From Pseudohoeflea sp964511625 (lineage in GTDB: Bacteria > Pseudomonadota > Alphaproteobacteria > Rhizobiales > Rhizobiaceae), in assembly GCA_964511625.1 (NCBI GenBank), contig CAZEJG010000014.1:1-64000 (forward strand): a stretch of DNA of 64,000 nt. Direction: 5' to 3'. Made by a program: the position numbers and the translations under genes. Positions 8,345 to 17,914 of the stretch are shown here, piece by piece. Within the stretch, counting starts at the first letter, position 1, and each line of letters begins with the position of its first letter. Under the pieces are notes generated by a model. It saw nothing but the letters and a program-made list of their open reading frames with translations, did no database searches and was not told the origin of the DNA.

Positions 8345-9277
8345 ATGGCCTTTCCCCACCGCCATCTCTTGGGAATCAAGTCTCTTTCAGAGCACGATAT
8401 CCTCTATCTTCTCGACCGGGCCGACGAGGCCGTTCAGATATCACGCCGCGAGGACAAGAAGACGTCCACGCTGCGCGGTCGCACACAGATCAATCTCTTC
8501 TTCGAAGCCTCGACGCGCACGCAAGCCTCCTTCGAGCTCGCCGGCAAGCGGCTCGGCGCCGACGTGATGAACATGTCGGTCGCCAATTCGAGCGTGAAGA
8601 AGGGCGAGACGCTCATCGACACGGCGATGACGCTCAACGCCATGCGGCCCGACATCCTGATCGTGCGCCATTCCTCGGCCGGCGCGGTGGCGCTTCTGTC
8701 GCAGAAGGTCGGTTGCGCGGTGGTCAACGCCGGCGACGGCGCTCATGAGCATCCGACGCAGGCGCTTCTCGATGCGCTCACCATCCGCCGCTCCAAGGGC
8801 CGGATCGGCGGGCTGACTGTGGCGATCTGCGGCGACATCCTGCACTCGCGCGTCGCCCGCTCCAACATCCTGCTTCTCAACGCCATGGGCGCAAGAGTCC
8901 GTGCCATCGCGCCGTCCACGCTTCTGCCCAGCGGCATCTCCCAGATGGGAGTCGAGGTTTTTCACAACATGGAGGAAGGACTCAAAGACGCCGATGTGGT
9001 GATGATGCTGCGGCTGCAGCGCGAGCGCATGGACGGCGCCTTCGTGCCCTCGGTGCGTGAGTATTTCCGCTACTTCGGCCTCGATGCCGAGAAACTCTCG
9101 CGCGCAAAACCCGATGCGCTCGTCATGCACCCGGGCCCGATGAACCGTGGCGTCGAGATCGCCTCCGACATCGCCGACGGCCCGCAGAGCGTGATCGAGG
9201 CCCAGGTGGAGATGGGGGTCGCCGTGCGCATGGCGGTGATGGAGACGCTGATGCTCTCGGGAGCGAACCAGCCATGA
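8345..9277 (+). CDS. pyrB: Aspartate carbamoyltransferase catalytic subunit
   Basis: A 310-residue transcarbamylase that joins carbamoyl phosphate to aspartate, the committed step of pyrimidine synthesis. The carbamoyl-phosphate-binding motif STRTQ is at about residues 54-58, HPTQALLDALT at about 135, and the aspartate-binding loop HPGPMNRG at about 263. The start at 8345 (MAFPHRHLLGIKSLS) matches the usual family start. The stop overlaps the next gene, a dihydroorotase homologue, in an ATGA, so the two are coupled; in several bacteria such a partner forms part of the transcarbamylase holoenzyme. No pyrI regulatory subunit is seen nearby. Confidence 0.96.
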   Translation: MAFPHRHLLGIKSLSEHDILYLLDRADEAVQISRREDKKTSTLRGRTQINLFFEASTRTQASFELAGKRLGADVMNMSVANSSVKKGETLIDTAMTLNAMRPDILIVRHSSAGAVALLSQKVGCAVVNAGDGAHEHPTQALLDALTIRRSKGRIGGLTVAICGDILHSRVARSNILLLNAMGARVRAIAPSTLLPSGISQMGVEVFHNMEEGLKDADVVMMLRLQRERMDGAFVPSVREYFRYFGLDAEKLSRAKPDALVMHPGPMNRGVEIASDIADGPQSVIEAQVEMGVAVRMAVMETLMLSGANQP

Positions 9278-10557
9278 GCCGCACATTCCTGACCAATGCG
9301 CGCATCGTCGATCCGTCGCAGGAGATGGACGAAACCGGTGCGGTGATCATCGAGGACGGCAAGATCGCCGCCATCGGCGCGGCCGCAGCCCGTGACCTAC
9401 CCTCCGAGGGCAACATCGAGGATCTCGACGGCCAACTCGTTATCCCCGGGCTGATCGACACCTGCGTCCATATCGGCGAGCCGGGCGGCGAGCACCGCGA
9501 GACCATCGCATCCGCCAGCAGGGCCGCCGCCGCCGGTGGCGTGACCGGGCTCGTCATGATGCCCGATACCCATCCGGTGATCGACGACGTGGCGCTCGTC
9601 GATTTTGTTCAGCGCGCGGCGCGCGACGAGGCGCTCGTCTCGATCTATCCTGCCGCGGCCCTCACTAAGGGGCTCGATGGCGAGCAGATGACCGAGTTCG
9701 GCCTGCTTCTCGACGCCGGCGCCAAGGTGCTGACCAACGGCCGCCGGACGGTCAAGAACACTTTGGTGATGCGCCGGGCGATGACTTATGCGCGCGATTT
9801 CGGCGCTGTCGTCGCCTGTTCGACCCAGGACAGCTATCTGTCGGGCGGCGGGGTGATGAACGAGGGGCTGTTCGCCAGTTGGCTCGGCCTGTCCGGTATC
9901 CCGCGCGAGGCGGAGATCATTCCGCTGGAACGCGATCTGCGGCTCGCGGCCCTGACCCGCGCGCGCTACCACGCGCTCAAGCTCTCGGTCCCAGAATCCG
10001 CCGACGCCATCCGCGCCGCCAAGGCCGCGGGTCATTCGGTGACCGCCGGCATGTCGATCAATCATCTCACCCTCAACGAGACGGATATCGGCGAGTACCG
10101 CACCTTCTTCCGCCTCTCGCCGCCGCTTCGCACCGAAGACGACCGGATGGCGATGGTCGCAGCGCTTGCCGACGGCACGATCGACATCATCTCCTCGGCG
10201 CATGATCCGCAGGACGTCGACACTAAGCGCCTGCCCTTCGCCGATGCCGAGAATGGCGCGATCGGGCTCGAGACCTTGCTTGCGGCCGCCCTGCGCCTCC
10301 ATCACTCCGGCGACGTTCCGCTGTCGCGCCTGATCGACGCCATGTCCTGCCGGCCGGCCAAGGTTTTCGGTCTGCCGGGCGGAACCCTGCGCCCGGGAAG
10401 TCGTGCCGACATCGCCGTCGTCGATCTGGATTACCCCTGGGTCCTGTCCAAGGACGATATCGTCTCGCGGTCGAAGAACACTGCCTTCGAGGACGCCCGG
10501 TTCAGCGGAAAGGTATTGCAAACCCTGGTTGCGGGTGCGAGTGTTTATCGCGCCTGA
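9274..10557 (+). CDS. pyrC: Dihydroorotase homologue lacking catalytic residues (PyrC'/PyrX type)
   Basis: A 427-residue amidohydrolase-fold protein alignable with class I dihydroorotase from VIPGLIDTCVHIGEPGG to ADIAVVDLD. The metal site is largely lost: the usual HxH is C64-V-H66, the bridging Asp loop reads LTNGRR near 153-158, the HAED-type motif is STQD at 183-186, the CHVST-type motif is LKLSV near 235-239, and the TDHAPH motif is SSAHDPQ at 307-313. It is therefore probably inactive and serves as a structural partner of PyrB, as known for PyrC' of Pseudomonas. Its start overlaps pyrB by four bases. A working pyrC would have to lie outside this window. Confidence 0.92.
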   Translation: MSRTFLTNARIVDPSQEMDETGAVIIEDGKIAAIGAAAARDLPSEGNIEDLDGQLVIPGLIDTCVHIGEPGGEHRETIASASRAAAAGGVTGLVMMPDTHPVIDDVALVDFVQRAARDEALVSIYPAAALTKGLDGEQMTEFGLLLDAGAKVLTNGRRTVKNTLVMRRAMTYARDFGAVVACSTQDSYLSGGGVMNEGLFASWLGLSGIPREAEIIPLERDLRLAALTRARYHALKLSVPESADAIRAAKAAGHSVTAGMSINHLTLNETDIGEYRTFFRLSPPLRTEDDRMAMVAALADGTIDIISSAHDPQDVDTKRLPFADAENGAIGLETLLAAALRLHHSGDVPLSRLIDAMSCRPAKVFGLPGGTLRPGSRADIAVVDLDYPWVLSKDDIVSRSKNTAFEDARFSGKVLQTLVAGASVYRA

Positions 10558-10618
10558 TGGGGTTGCCGTTCCCTGACCGGTCAGACACGTTCTTCCGGTT
10601 AGGTCAGAGGAGGTTCGT

Positions 10619-11275
10619 TTGCCCGAATTCGTCAACTGGTCCGATCCCCATACGGCGATCGCACTCGTCATCGGCTATCTGTCAGGCTCGATTCCGTTCG
10701 GACTGATCCTCCCCCGCCTGGCCGGACTCGGCGACGTGCGCAAGATCGGTTCCGGCAATATCGGCGCCACCAACGTGCTCCGAACAGGCAACCGCAAGCT
10801 GGCGGCCGCCGTGCTTCTGGGCGACGCGCTGAAAGGCACGATCCCGGTTCTCGTCATCCACTGGCTGTTCGGGCTCGAAGCCTCGCTGGTGGCGGGCTTC
10901 GGCGCCTTTCTCGGCCATCTCTTCCCGGTCTGGCTCAAATTCAAGGGCGGCAAGGGCGTGGCCACCTATCTCGGCGTGCTGCTGGCGGCCGCGCCGCTCT
11001 TCGTGCTCGTCTTCGCCGTCGTCTGGCTCGGCATGGCAAAACTGTTCCGCTACTCCTCGCTCGCCGCCTTGACAGCAGCGGTCGCGGTTCCCGCCTCCCT
11101 CTGGATTGCCGGACTGGACAAGGTGGCCGCCCTCTTCACGGCCATGTCGATCATCACCATCCTCAAGCACCACGCCAATATCCAGCGGCTCTTGTCCGGC
11201 ACCGAAAGCCGCATCGGCGACAAGGGCAAGGTCAAGGACGAAGCGGCCGTCGCGCCCGGCGGGGACGGCATCTGA
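10619..11275 (+). CDS. plsY: Glycerol-3-phosphate acyltransferase PlsY
   Basis: A 218-residue inner-membrane enzyme that moves acyl groups from acyl-phosphate to glycerol-3-phosphate to start phospholipid synthesis. The three conserved cytoplasmic motifs are visible: GSGNIGATNVLR (about residues 44-55), KFKGGKGVATYLG (about 104-116) and LKHHANIQRLLSG near the C-terminus. Several hydrophobic helices alternate with these loops. Translation starts at a TTG at 10619 with GAGGAGG five bases before it. The stop overlaps the dprA start by one base, so the two are probably co-translated. Confidence 0.95.
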   Translation: MPEFVNWSDPHTAIALVIGYLSGSIPFGLILPRLAGLGDVRKIGSGNIGATNVLRTGNRKLAAAVLLGDALKGTIPVLVIHWLFGLEASLVAGFGAFLGHLFPVWLKFKGGKGVATYLGVLLAAAPLFVLVFAVVWLGMAKLFRYSSLAALTAAVAVPASLWIAGLDKVAALFTAMSIITILKHHANIQRLLSGTESRIGDKGKVKDEAAVAPGGDGI

Positions 11276-12426
11276 TGAGCGAGGCCGGCGACGGACGCCG
11301 CGGTGTGCGGCTGACCGAGCGCCAACGCCTCGCCTGGCTCCGGCTGATCCGGTCGGACAATGTCGGTCCAGCCACCTTCCGCGATCTCATCAATCATTTC
11401 GGTTCCGCCGAACGCGCGATCGAACATCTGCCGGAACTGTCGCGGCGCGGCGGTGCGCGCGCCGACATCCGTATCGCCTCCCTCGACGAGGCGGGGGCCG
11501 AACTGGCGTTCGCCGAAAAATTCGGCGCGGTCTTCATCGGCATCGGCGAGCCGGAGTATCCGTCCGCACTCAGGCGGATCGACGGCGCGCCGCCGCTTCT
11601 CGCCGCCATCGGCGATCTGTCGGTTACGTCCCGCCCCGCCGTCGGCATGGTCGGCTCGCGCAACGCGTCGATTTCCGGCATGAAATTCGCTGCCCGCATC
11701 GCCCGCGAAGTCGGCGCGGCTGGCTACACCGTGGTTTCCGGACTGGCCCGGGGCATCGATGCGGCAGCACACAGGGCCAGCCTGGAAACAGGAACCATCG
11801 CGGCGCTTGCCGGCGGTCTCGACCAGCCCTACCCGCCGGAAAATCTCGATCTCTATGACGAGATCCGCAACGGGAGCGGTCTGGCGATTTCGGAAATGCC
11901 GATGGGCTGGGAACCTCGTGCGCGCGACTTTCCCCGCCGCAACCGGCTGATTGCGGGCATCGCGCTGGGTCTCGTCGTCGTGGAAGCGGCGCATCGCTCG
12001 GGATCGCTGATTACCGCGCGGCGCGCCAACGATTTCGGGCGGCTGGTCTTCGCGGTCCCCGGCTCGCCGCTCGATCCGCGCGCCGGCGGGACCAACCAGC
12101 TGATCCGCGACGGCGCGATCCTGACCACAGGCGTCCAGGATGTTCTGGAAGCACTGTCGCCGATCTCCAGGATCGACCCGGACGTGCCGCCGCTGATCGA
12201 GGAGCCGGGTGACGAGGACCGGCCGGACTGGAGCCCGCCGCAGGACGACGACCGGGCGACCGTGACGGCCGCGCTTGGCCCCTCGCCTGTCGATGTCGAC
12301 GACGTCATCCGCCATACCGGCCTGCCGGCGGCGGTCATTCACTATATTCTCCTGGAACTCGATCTCGCCGGACGCCTGCATCGCCACCCGGGCGGCATGG
12401 TGTCGCTGGATTATTCCGACGAGTGA
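11275..12426 (+). CDS. dprA: DNA-processing protein DprA
   Basis: A 383-residue protein with the Rossmann-like DprA core: MVGSRNASISGMKFAARIA at about residue 124, VVSGLARGIDAAAHRASL at about 150, and PRRNRLIAGIALGLVVVEA at about 220. DprA loads RecA onto incoming single-stranded DNA during transformation and is widespread even in species not known to be competent. The N-terminus carries a helix-hairpin/SAM-like segment and the C-terminus (about 325-383) a winged-helix domain, giving the full three-part architecture. It overlaps plsY by one base. Confidence 0.95.
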   Translation: MSEAGDGRRGVRLTERQRLAWLRLIRSDNVGPATFRDLINHFGSAERAIEHLPELSRRGGARADIRIASLDEAGAELAFAEKFGAVFIGIGEPEYPSALRRIDGAPPLLAAIGDLSVTSRPAVGMVGSRNASISGMKFAARIAREVGAAGYTVVSGLARGIDAAAHRASLETGTIAALAGGLDQPYPPENLDLYDEIRNGSGLAISEMPMGWEPRARDFPRRNRLIAGIALGLVVVEAAHRSGSLITARRANDFGRLVFAVPGSPLDPRAGGTNQLIRDGAILTTGVQDVLEALSPISRIDPDVPPLIEEPGDEDRPDWSPPQDDDRATVTAALGPSPVDVDDVIRHTGLPAAVIHYILLELDLAGRLHRHPGGMVSLDYSDE

Positions 12427-12433
12427 GATACGA

Positions 12434-12643
12434 TCACGGCCGCCGTCCCACATGTCCGGACCTGCCGCCGGCCTCCACGAGATCGCTCGCCTCCATCATC
12501 GCCATCTCGATCAGATAGCACAGCATCTGCGCGTCTTCCGCCTCTGCAACCTGGCGCAATTCTCCCAGCATCTGGCGGACATAGATCAGGTTCTGCACAG
12601 ATCGCGTGGTGGGTGCGACACCATCCTTCAACCGGTCAATCAT
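12434..12643 (-). CDS. Small conserved-looking cytoplasmic protein of unknown function
   Basis: A 69-residue protein starting MIDRLKDGVAPTTRSVQNL with a predicted mostly helical body (YVRQMLGELRQVAEAEDAQM, then a second helix through MAMMEASDLVEAGG). GAGGTG sits six bases before the start, a good ribosome site. It is convergent with dprA (7 bp apart) and divergent from topA across 258 bp. No cysteine pairs, signal peptide or membrane helix is present. I have seen similar short proteins in Rhizobiales but assign no function. Confidence 0.7.
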   Translation of the reverse strand: MIDRLKDGVAPTTRSVQNLIYVRQMLGELRQVAEAEDAQMLCYLIEMAMMEASDLVEAGGRSGHVGRRP

Positions 12644-12901
12644 GCTATACACCTCGGTAGATGACTGTCGCCAAAGGCTCGGGCGACCCACACCGCCCTT
12701 GCAACAGACAGGATAGGAATATTTATCTCTAATTGCAATATGGTTGCTACTATATCTTAGGTTGTATTCGCGTGTGAAATGAGGGCATTTGGGGCGCCCC
12801 ACTTGACCAATCGGCATTACGTGTCCATTTCGTTGCCCCTGAGTAAGGCCCGGCAAAACCAGATTGCACGGGATCGTTGTACTTCCAATCCGAGAGCAGT
12901 G

Positions 12902-15538
12902 ATGAACGTCGTCGTCGTCGAATCCCCGGCCAAAGCCAAGACAATCAACAAGTATCTCGGCTCGGGCTACAAGGTGCTCGCCTCTTTCGGGCATATCCGT
13001 GACCTGCCTGCCAAGGACGGTTCGGTGCTGCCGGACGAGGACTTCGCCATGAGCTGGGACATGGACTCGGCGTCCAAGAAGCGTCTCAAGGACATTTCGG
13101 ACGCGCTCGAAGGCGCGGATTCGCTCATTCTCGCGACTGACCCGGATCGCGAGGGCGAAGCCATTTCCTGGCACGTGCTCGAAGTGCTCGGGAAAAAGAA
13201 GGCGCTCAAGGACAAGACCGTCCAGCGCGTGGTCTTCAACGCCATCACCAAGAAATCGATCCTCGAGGCGATGGAGCATCCGCGCGACATCGACGGCCCG
13301 CTCGTCGACGCCTATCTGGCCCGGCGCGCACTCGACTATCTCGTGGGCTTCAATCTCTCGCCCGTCCTCTGGCGCAAGCTGCCGGGCGCCCGCTCGGCGG
13401 GCCGCGTGCAGTCGGTGGCGCTGAGGCTGATCTGCGACCGCGAGGACGAGATTGATCGTTTCGTCAGCGAGGAATACTGGCAGATCGCGGCACAGCTGAA
13501 GACGCCGCGCGGCGAGGAATTCACCGCCCGTCTGACCGCCCATGACGGCGAGAAAATCCAGAAAATGTCGATTGCCGACGGCGATCGTGCGACCTCGATC
13601 AAGACCATGCTCGAAGGTGCGGCCTTTACCGTCGAGAGCGTCGAGGCCAAGCCGACCCGCCGCAATCCGGCGCCGCCCTTCACCACCTCGACGCTGCAGC
13701 AGGCCGCCTCCTCGCGGCTCGGCTTCAACGCCTCGCGCACCATGCAGGTGGCCCAGAAGCTCTATGAAGGTATCGACATCGGCGGCGAGACCGTCGGTCT
13801 GATCACCTATATGCGTACCGACGGCGTTCAGATGGCCGGCGAGGCAATCGATGCCGCGCGCGCCGAGATCGGGACCCGCTTCGGCGACCGCTACCTGCCC
13901 GAAAAGGCCCGGATCTATTCGACCAAGGCCAAGAACGCGCAGGAAGCGCACGAGGCCATCCGCCCGACCGGTTTCGAACGCGCGCCCGATGACGTGCGCC
14001 GCTATCTCGATGCCGACCAGTTCAAGCTCTACGACCTGATCTGGAAGCGCGCCATCGGCAGCCAGATGGCGTCGGCCGAAATCGAGCGCACCACCGTCGA
14101 GATCGTGGCGAAGAACGGTTCTAACACCGCCAATCTTCGGGCTACCGGCTCGGTCGTCCGCTTCGACGGCTTCATCGCGGCCTACACCGATGCCAAGGAA
14201 GACGGCGAACAGTCCGACGACGGTGACGATGACGGCCGCCTGCCCGAGATCAACGCGTCCGAAAAGCTCGACCGCGAGAAGATCGACGCCAGCCAGCACT
14301 TCACCGAGCCGCCGCCGCGCTATTCGGAAGCCTCGCTCATCCGCAAGATGGAAGAACTCGGTATCGGTCGGCCGTCGACCTATGCCTCGACACTCGCCAC
14401 GCTGCGCGACCGCGACTATGTGACCGCCGACAAGCGCAAGCTGATCCCCGAACCCAAGGGCCGGCTGGTCATCGCCTTCCTCGAAAACTTCTTCGATCGC
14501 TATGTGGAGTTCGATTTCACCGCTGATCTCGAGGAGAAGCTCGACAAGATCTCCAACGGCGATCTCGCCTGGAAGGACGTGCTGCGCGACTTCTGGACCG
14601 AGTTCAATGCCCACATCACCGAGACCAAGGATCTGCGCGTTTCGGAGGTGCTCGATGCGCTCAACGAGCATCTGGCGCCGCTCGTCTTCCCCAAGCGCGA
14701 GGACGGCTCCGATCCGCGGATATGCCCGACCTGCGGCGAGGGCAAGTTGTCGCTGAAGCTCGGCAAGTACGGGGCCTTCGTCGGCTGCTCGAACTATCCG
14801 GACTGCAACTATACCCGCCAGCTCACGGCAGACGGCGACGACAGTGCGGAGGCCGCGCTCGCCAACGAGCCGCAGGATCTCGGCAAGGATCCGCACACAA
14901 ATGAACCGATCACGCTCAGGACAGGCCGCTTCGGTCCCTATGTCCAGCGTGGCGACGGCAAGGAGGCCAAGCGCTCCAGCCTGCCCAAGGGCTGGACGCC
15001 GCAGTCGATGGACCACGAAAAGGCGATGGCGCTCCTGTCGCTGCCGCGCGACATCGGCAAGCATCCCGAGAGCGGCAAGATGATCTCGGCCGGTCTCGGG
15101 CGCTACGGCCCCTTCGTGCTGCATGACGGCGTCTATGCCAATCTCGAAAGCGTCGAGGACGTGTTCTCCATCGGCCTCAACCGTGCGGTCACGCTGATCG
15201 CCGAAAAGCAGGCCAAGGGTCCGGGTCGCGGCCGCGGGACGCCGACGGCGCTGAAGTCGCTCGGCGATCACCCGGATGGCGGCGCGATGACCGTGCGTGA
15301 CGGCCGCTATGGCCCCTATGTCAACTGGGGCAAGATCAACGCGACCCTGCCCAAGGACCTCGCACCCGCCGACGTGACGATGGAGCAGGCGCTCGAGCTC
15401 GTCAACGCGAAGGCCGGGGCCAAGGGCGGCAAGAAAAAGGCCCCGGCCAAGAAGACGACAGCGAAGAAGACCGCTGCCAAGAAAACGACCGCCAAAAAGA
15501 AACCGGCCGCGAAGAAGACGGCGGCCACGAAGGATTGA
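12902..15538 (+). CDS. topA: DNA topoisomerase I
   Basis: An 878-residue type IA topoisomerase that relaxes negative supercoils. The Toprim domain opens with VVVESPAKAKTINKYLG and holds DPDREGEAISWH at about residues 80-91; the catalytic tyrosine is Y303 in ITYMRTDG. A zinc-ribbon follows (CPTCGEGK...CSNYPDC, about 605-635), then further topo C-repeat units. The last 40 residues are a lysine/alanine/threonine-rich tail (KKTTAKKTAAKK type), likely a basic DNA-binding extension. The frame is open upstream to 12779, but MNVVVVESPAK is the family start. The stop is followed by rnr after two bases. Confidence 0.97.
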   Translation: MNVVVVESPAKAKTINKYLGSGYKVLASFGHIRDLPAKDGSVLPDEDFAMSWDMDSASKKRLKDISDALEGADSLILATDPDREGEAISWHVLEVLGKKKALKDKTVQRVVFNAITKKSILEAMEHPRDIDGPLVDAYLARRALDYLVGFNLSPVLWRKLPGARSAGRVQSVALRLICDREDEIDRFVSEEYWQIAAQLKTPRGEEFTARLTAHDGEKIQKMSIADGDRATSIKTMLEGAAFTVESVEAKPTRRNPAPPFTTSTLQQAASSRLGFNASRTMQVAQKLYEGIDIGGETVGLITYMRTDGVQMAGEAIDAARAEIGTRFGDRYLPEKARIYSTKAKNAQEAHEAIRPTGFERAPDDVRRYLDADQFKLYDLIWKRAIGSQMASAEIERTTVEIVAKNGSNTANLRATGSVVRFDGFIAAYTDAKEDGEQSDDGDDDGRLPEINASEKLDREKIDASQHFTEPPPRYSEASLIRKMEELGIGRPSTYASTLATLRDRDYVTADKRKLIPEPKGRLVIAFLENFFDRYVEFDFTADLEEKLDKISNGDLAWKDVLRDFWTEFNAHITETKDLRVSEVLDALNEHLAPLVFPKREDGSDPRICPTCGEGKLSLKLGKYGAFVGCSNYPDCNYTRQLTADGDDSAEAALANEPQDLGKDPHTNEPITLRTGRFGPYVQRGDGKEAKRSSLPKGWTPQSMDHEKAMALLSLPRDIGKHPESGKMISAGLGRYGPFVLHDGVYANLESVEDVFSIGLNRAVTLIAEKQAKGPGRGRGTPTALKSLGDHPDGGAMTVRDGRYGPYVNWGKINATLPKDLAPADVTMEQALELVNAKAGAKGGKKKAPAKKTTAKKTAAKKTTAKKKPAAKKTAATKD

Positions 15539-15540
15539 TC

Positions 15541-17874
15541 TTGGCCAAGGGCCCGAAAAACCAGACCGGCCGCAAGGGCGGCGGTTCCGCGCCTATGCGG
15601 CGCGGCGAACTGCCGGACCGCGAGACCCTGCTCCGCTTCGTCACCGAACACCCGGAACAGGCGACCAAGCGCGACATCGCCAAAGCCTTCGGACTGAAGG
15701 GCGAGGCGCGCATCGAGCTCAAGGACCTGCTCAAGGGTCTCGAAGACGACGGGCTGATCGAACGCCACCGCAAGTCGATCACCCGTCCGGGCGCCCTGCC
15801 CGCCGTCACCGTGCTCGAAATCACCATGCGCGGACCCGAGGGCGACCTGATCGCCCGGCCTGCGGAATGGTCCGAGGACCGCGGCGTCGCTCCCTCGGTG
15901 CTGGTGCGCCAGACGTCGGACGCCGGGGCACGCGGCCGCGGCAAGGGCAAGAAGCCCCCGACGGCCGCCGGTATCGGCGATCGGGTACTCGCCCGCATCT
16001 TCCCCGCTCCCGCCAACAAGGGCCCTGCCTATTCGGCCCGGGTGATGAAGATCCTCGACCGACGCGCCGGCGCGCAGCTCGGCGTTTTCAAGCCGACGCC
16101 CGGCGGCGGCGGACGGCTTCTCCCGATCGACCGGCGCGGCGACGAGTTCGTCGTCGATGGCGAATTCCAGGGCGATGCGACCGACGGCGATCTCGTCGAG
16201 TTCGAGCCGGTCAAGCTCGGCCGCATGGGCCTGCCGCGCGGCAAGGTTCTCTCCGTCATCGGCAATGTGGCGGGTGAAAAGGCGATTTCGATGATCGCCA
16301 TCCATGCGCACGGCATTCCGCATATTTTCCCCGCCGAAGTGCTGGCCGAGGCGGATGCGGCCAAACCCGCCTCGATGAAGAACCGCGAGGACTGGCGCGA
16401 CATCCCGCTCATCACAATCGATCCGGCCGACGCCAAGGACCACGACGACGCGGTCTTCGCCGAACCGGATCCGTCGCCGGACAACGAGGGCGGCGTCATT
16501 GCCACCGTCGCGATCGCCGATGTGAGCTGGTACGTGCGAACCGGTAGCGCGCTCGACCGCGAAGCACTCAGGCGCGGCAATTCCACCTATTTCCCGGACC
16601 GGGTCGTGCCGATGCTTCCCGAACGCATCTCCAACGATCTCTGTTCGCTGCGCGAGGGCGAGGATCGTCCGGCGCTCGCCGTCCGGATGCGCTTCAATCG
16701 CGAAGGCAAGAAGATCGGCCACACCTTCCACCGGGTGATGATGCGCTCGGCGGTCAAACTCTCCTACCAGCAGGCTCAAGCGGCCATCGACGGACAGCCG
16801 GACGATACCGCCGGCATGTATCTCGAAACGGTTCTCAAGCCGCTCTGGCACGCCTACGGCATCCTCAAGCGCGGACGCGACAAGCGCCAGCCGCTGGAGC
16901 TCGACATGCCCGAACGCAAGATCCTGCTCGATGACAAGGGCCGGGTCGACAAGGTCGTCGTTCCCGCCCGCCTCGACGCCCACAAGCTGATCGAGGAGTT
17001 CATGATCCAGGCGAACGTCGCGGCGGCGGAGACGCTGGAAGACAGGAAACAGCCCCTGATCTACCGCGTCCACGACACGCCGTCGCTCGCCAAGCAGGAA
17101 GTGCTGCGCGAGTTCTTGGGCACGCTGGGCCTGTCGCTGGCGCGCGGCAACCTGCGCTCCAACTCGTTCAACGGCGTGCTCGAAAGGGCCAAGGACCAGG
17201 CCTACGAGACGATGGTCAACGAGATGGTGCTGCGCAGCCAGAGCCAGGCGGTCTACCAGCCCGAAAATCTCGGCCATTTCGGCCTCAACCTCAGACGCTA
17301 CGCCCACTTCACCTCGCCGATCCGGCGCTATGCCGACCTGATCGTGCATCGCGCGCTCGTCGGTTCGCTGGGTCTCGGCGAAGGCGGCATCACGCCCAAG
17401 GAGGAGGCCGAACTCGAGGATATCGCGGCGGAAATCTCCACCACAGAGCGGCGATCGATGGTCGCCGAGCGCGAGACAGTCGATCGGCTGATCGCCCATC
17501 ATTTGTCCGAAAAGGTCGGCGAGCAGTTCGTTGGCCGCGTCGCCGGGGTCACCAAGTCGGGGCTGTTCGTCAAGCTCGCCACGCTGGGCGCCGACGGGTT
17601 CGTCCCCATTTCAACACTGGGTCGGGATTACTATATATATGACGAGGCCCATCAGGCCCTGACCGGCGAGAAAACCGGTCTGGGCTTCCGTCTGGGCGAC
17701 GAGGTCGACGTGCGGCTTGTTGAAGCAGTGCCGCTTGCGGGCGCTTTAAGATTTGAAATTCTGGGCGAAGGACGCAAAATGCCGACCGCGACACGCTCGT
17801 TTCACAAGTCCGGCGGTGGCCGCCGCCCCGGACACAAGCAGCCCGGCACCCGCAAGCCGCGCGGAAGGCGCTAG
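15541..17874 (+). CDS. rnr: Ribonuclease R
   Basis: A 777-residue 3'-5' exoribonuclease of the RNB family. An N-terminal winged-helix region (about 25-75) precedes cold-shock-like domains, then the RNB catalytic block with ITIDPADAKDHDDAVFAEPD at about residue 296, whose aspartates bind the metal. HFTSPIRRYADLIVHRAL lies near 590, and a C-terminal S1 domain starts near GEQFVGRVAGV. The end is basic (GGGRRPGHKQPGTRKPRGRR). TTG at 15541, with AAGGA six bases ahead, gives MAKGPKNQ; another in-frame TTG at 15535 is possible. It is tightly linked to topA. Confidence 0.95.
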   Translation: MAKGPKNQTGRKGGGSAPMRRGELPDRETLLRFVTEHPEQATKRDIAKAFGLKGEARIELKDLLKGLEDDGLIERHRKSITRPGALPAVTVLEITMRGPEGDLIARPAEWSEDRGVAPSVLVRQTSDAGARGRGKGKKPPTAAGIGDRVLARIFPAPANKGPAYSARVMKILDRRAGAQLGVFKPTPGGGGRLLPIDRRGDEFVVDGEFQGDATDGDLVEFEPVKLGRMGLPRGKVLSVIGNVAGEKAISMIAIHAHGIPHIFPAEVLAEADAAKPASMKNREDWRDIPLITIDPADAKDHDDAVFAEPDPSPDNEGGVIATVAIADVSWYVRTGSALDREALRRGNSTYFPDRVVPMLPERISNDLCSLREGEDRPALAVRMRFNREGKKIGHTFHRVMMRSAVKLSYQQAQAAIDGQPDDTAGMYLETVLKPLWHAYGILKRGRDKRQPLELDMPERKILLDDKGRVDKVVVPARLDAHKLIEEFMIQANVAAAETLEDRKQPLIYRVHDTPSLAKQEVLREFLGTLGLSLARGNLRSNSFNGVLERAKDQAYETMVNEMVLRSQSQAVYQPENLGHFGLNLRRYAHFTSPIRRYADLIVHRALVGSLGLGEGGITPKEEAELEDIAAEISTTERRSMVAERETVDRLIAHHLSEKVGEQFVGRVAGVTKSGLFVKLATLGADGFVPISTLGRDYYIYDEAHQALTGEKTGLGFRLGDEVDVRLVEAVPLAGALRFEILGEGRKMPTATRSFHKSGGGRRPGHKQPGTRKPRGRR

Positions 17875-17914
17875 ACGCGCCACGGGGCACCTTGCCCCAA
17901 GGAGGATACCCGTC

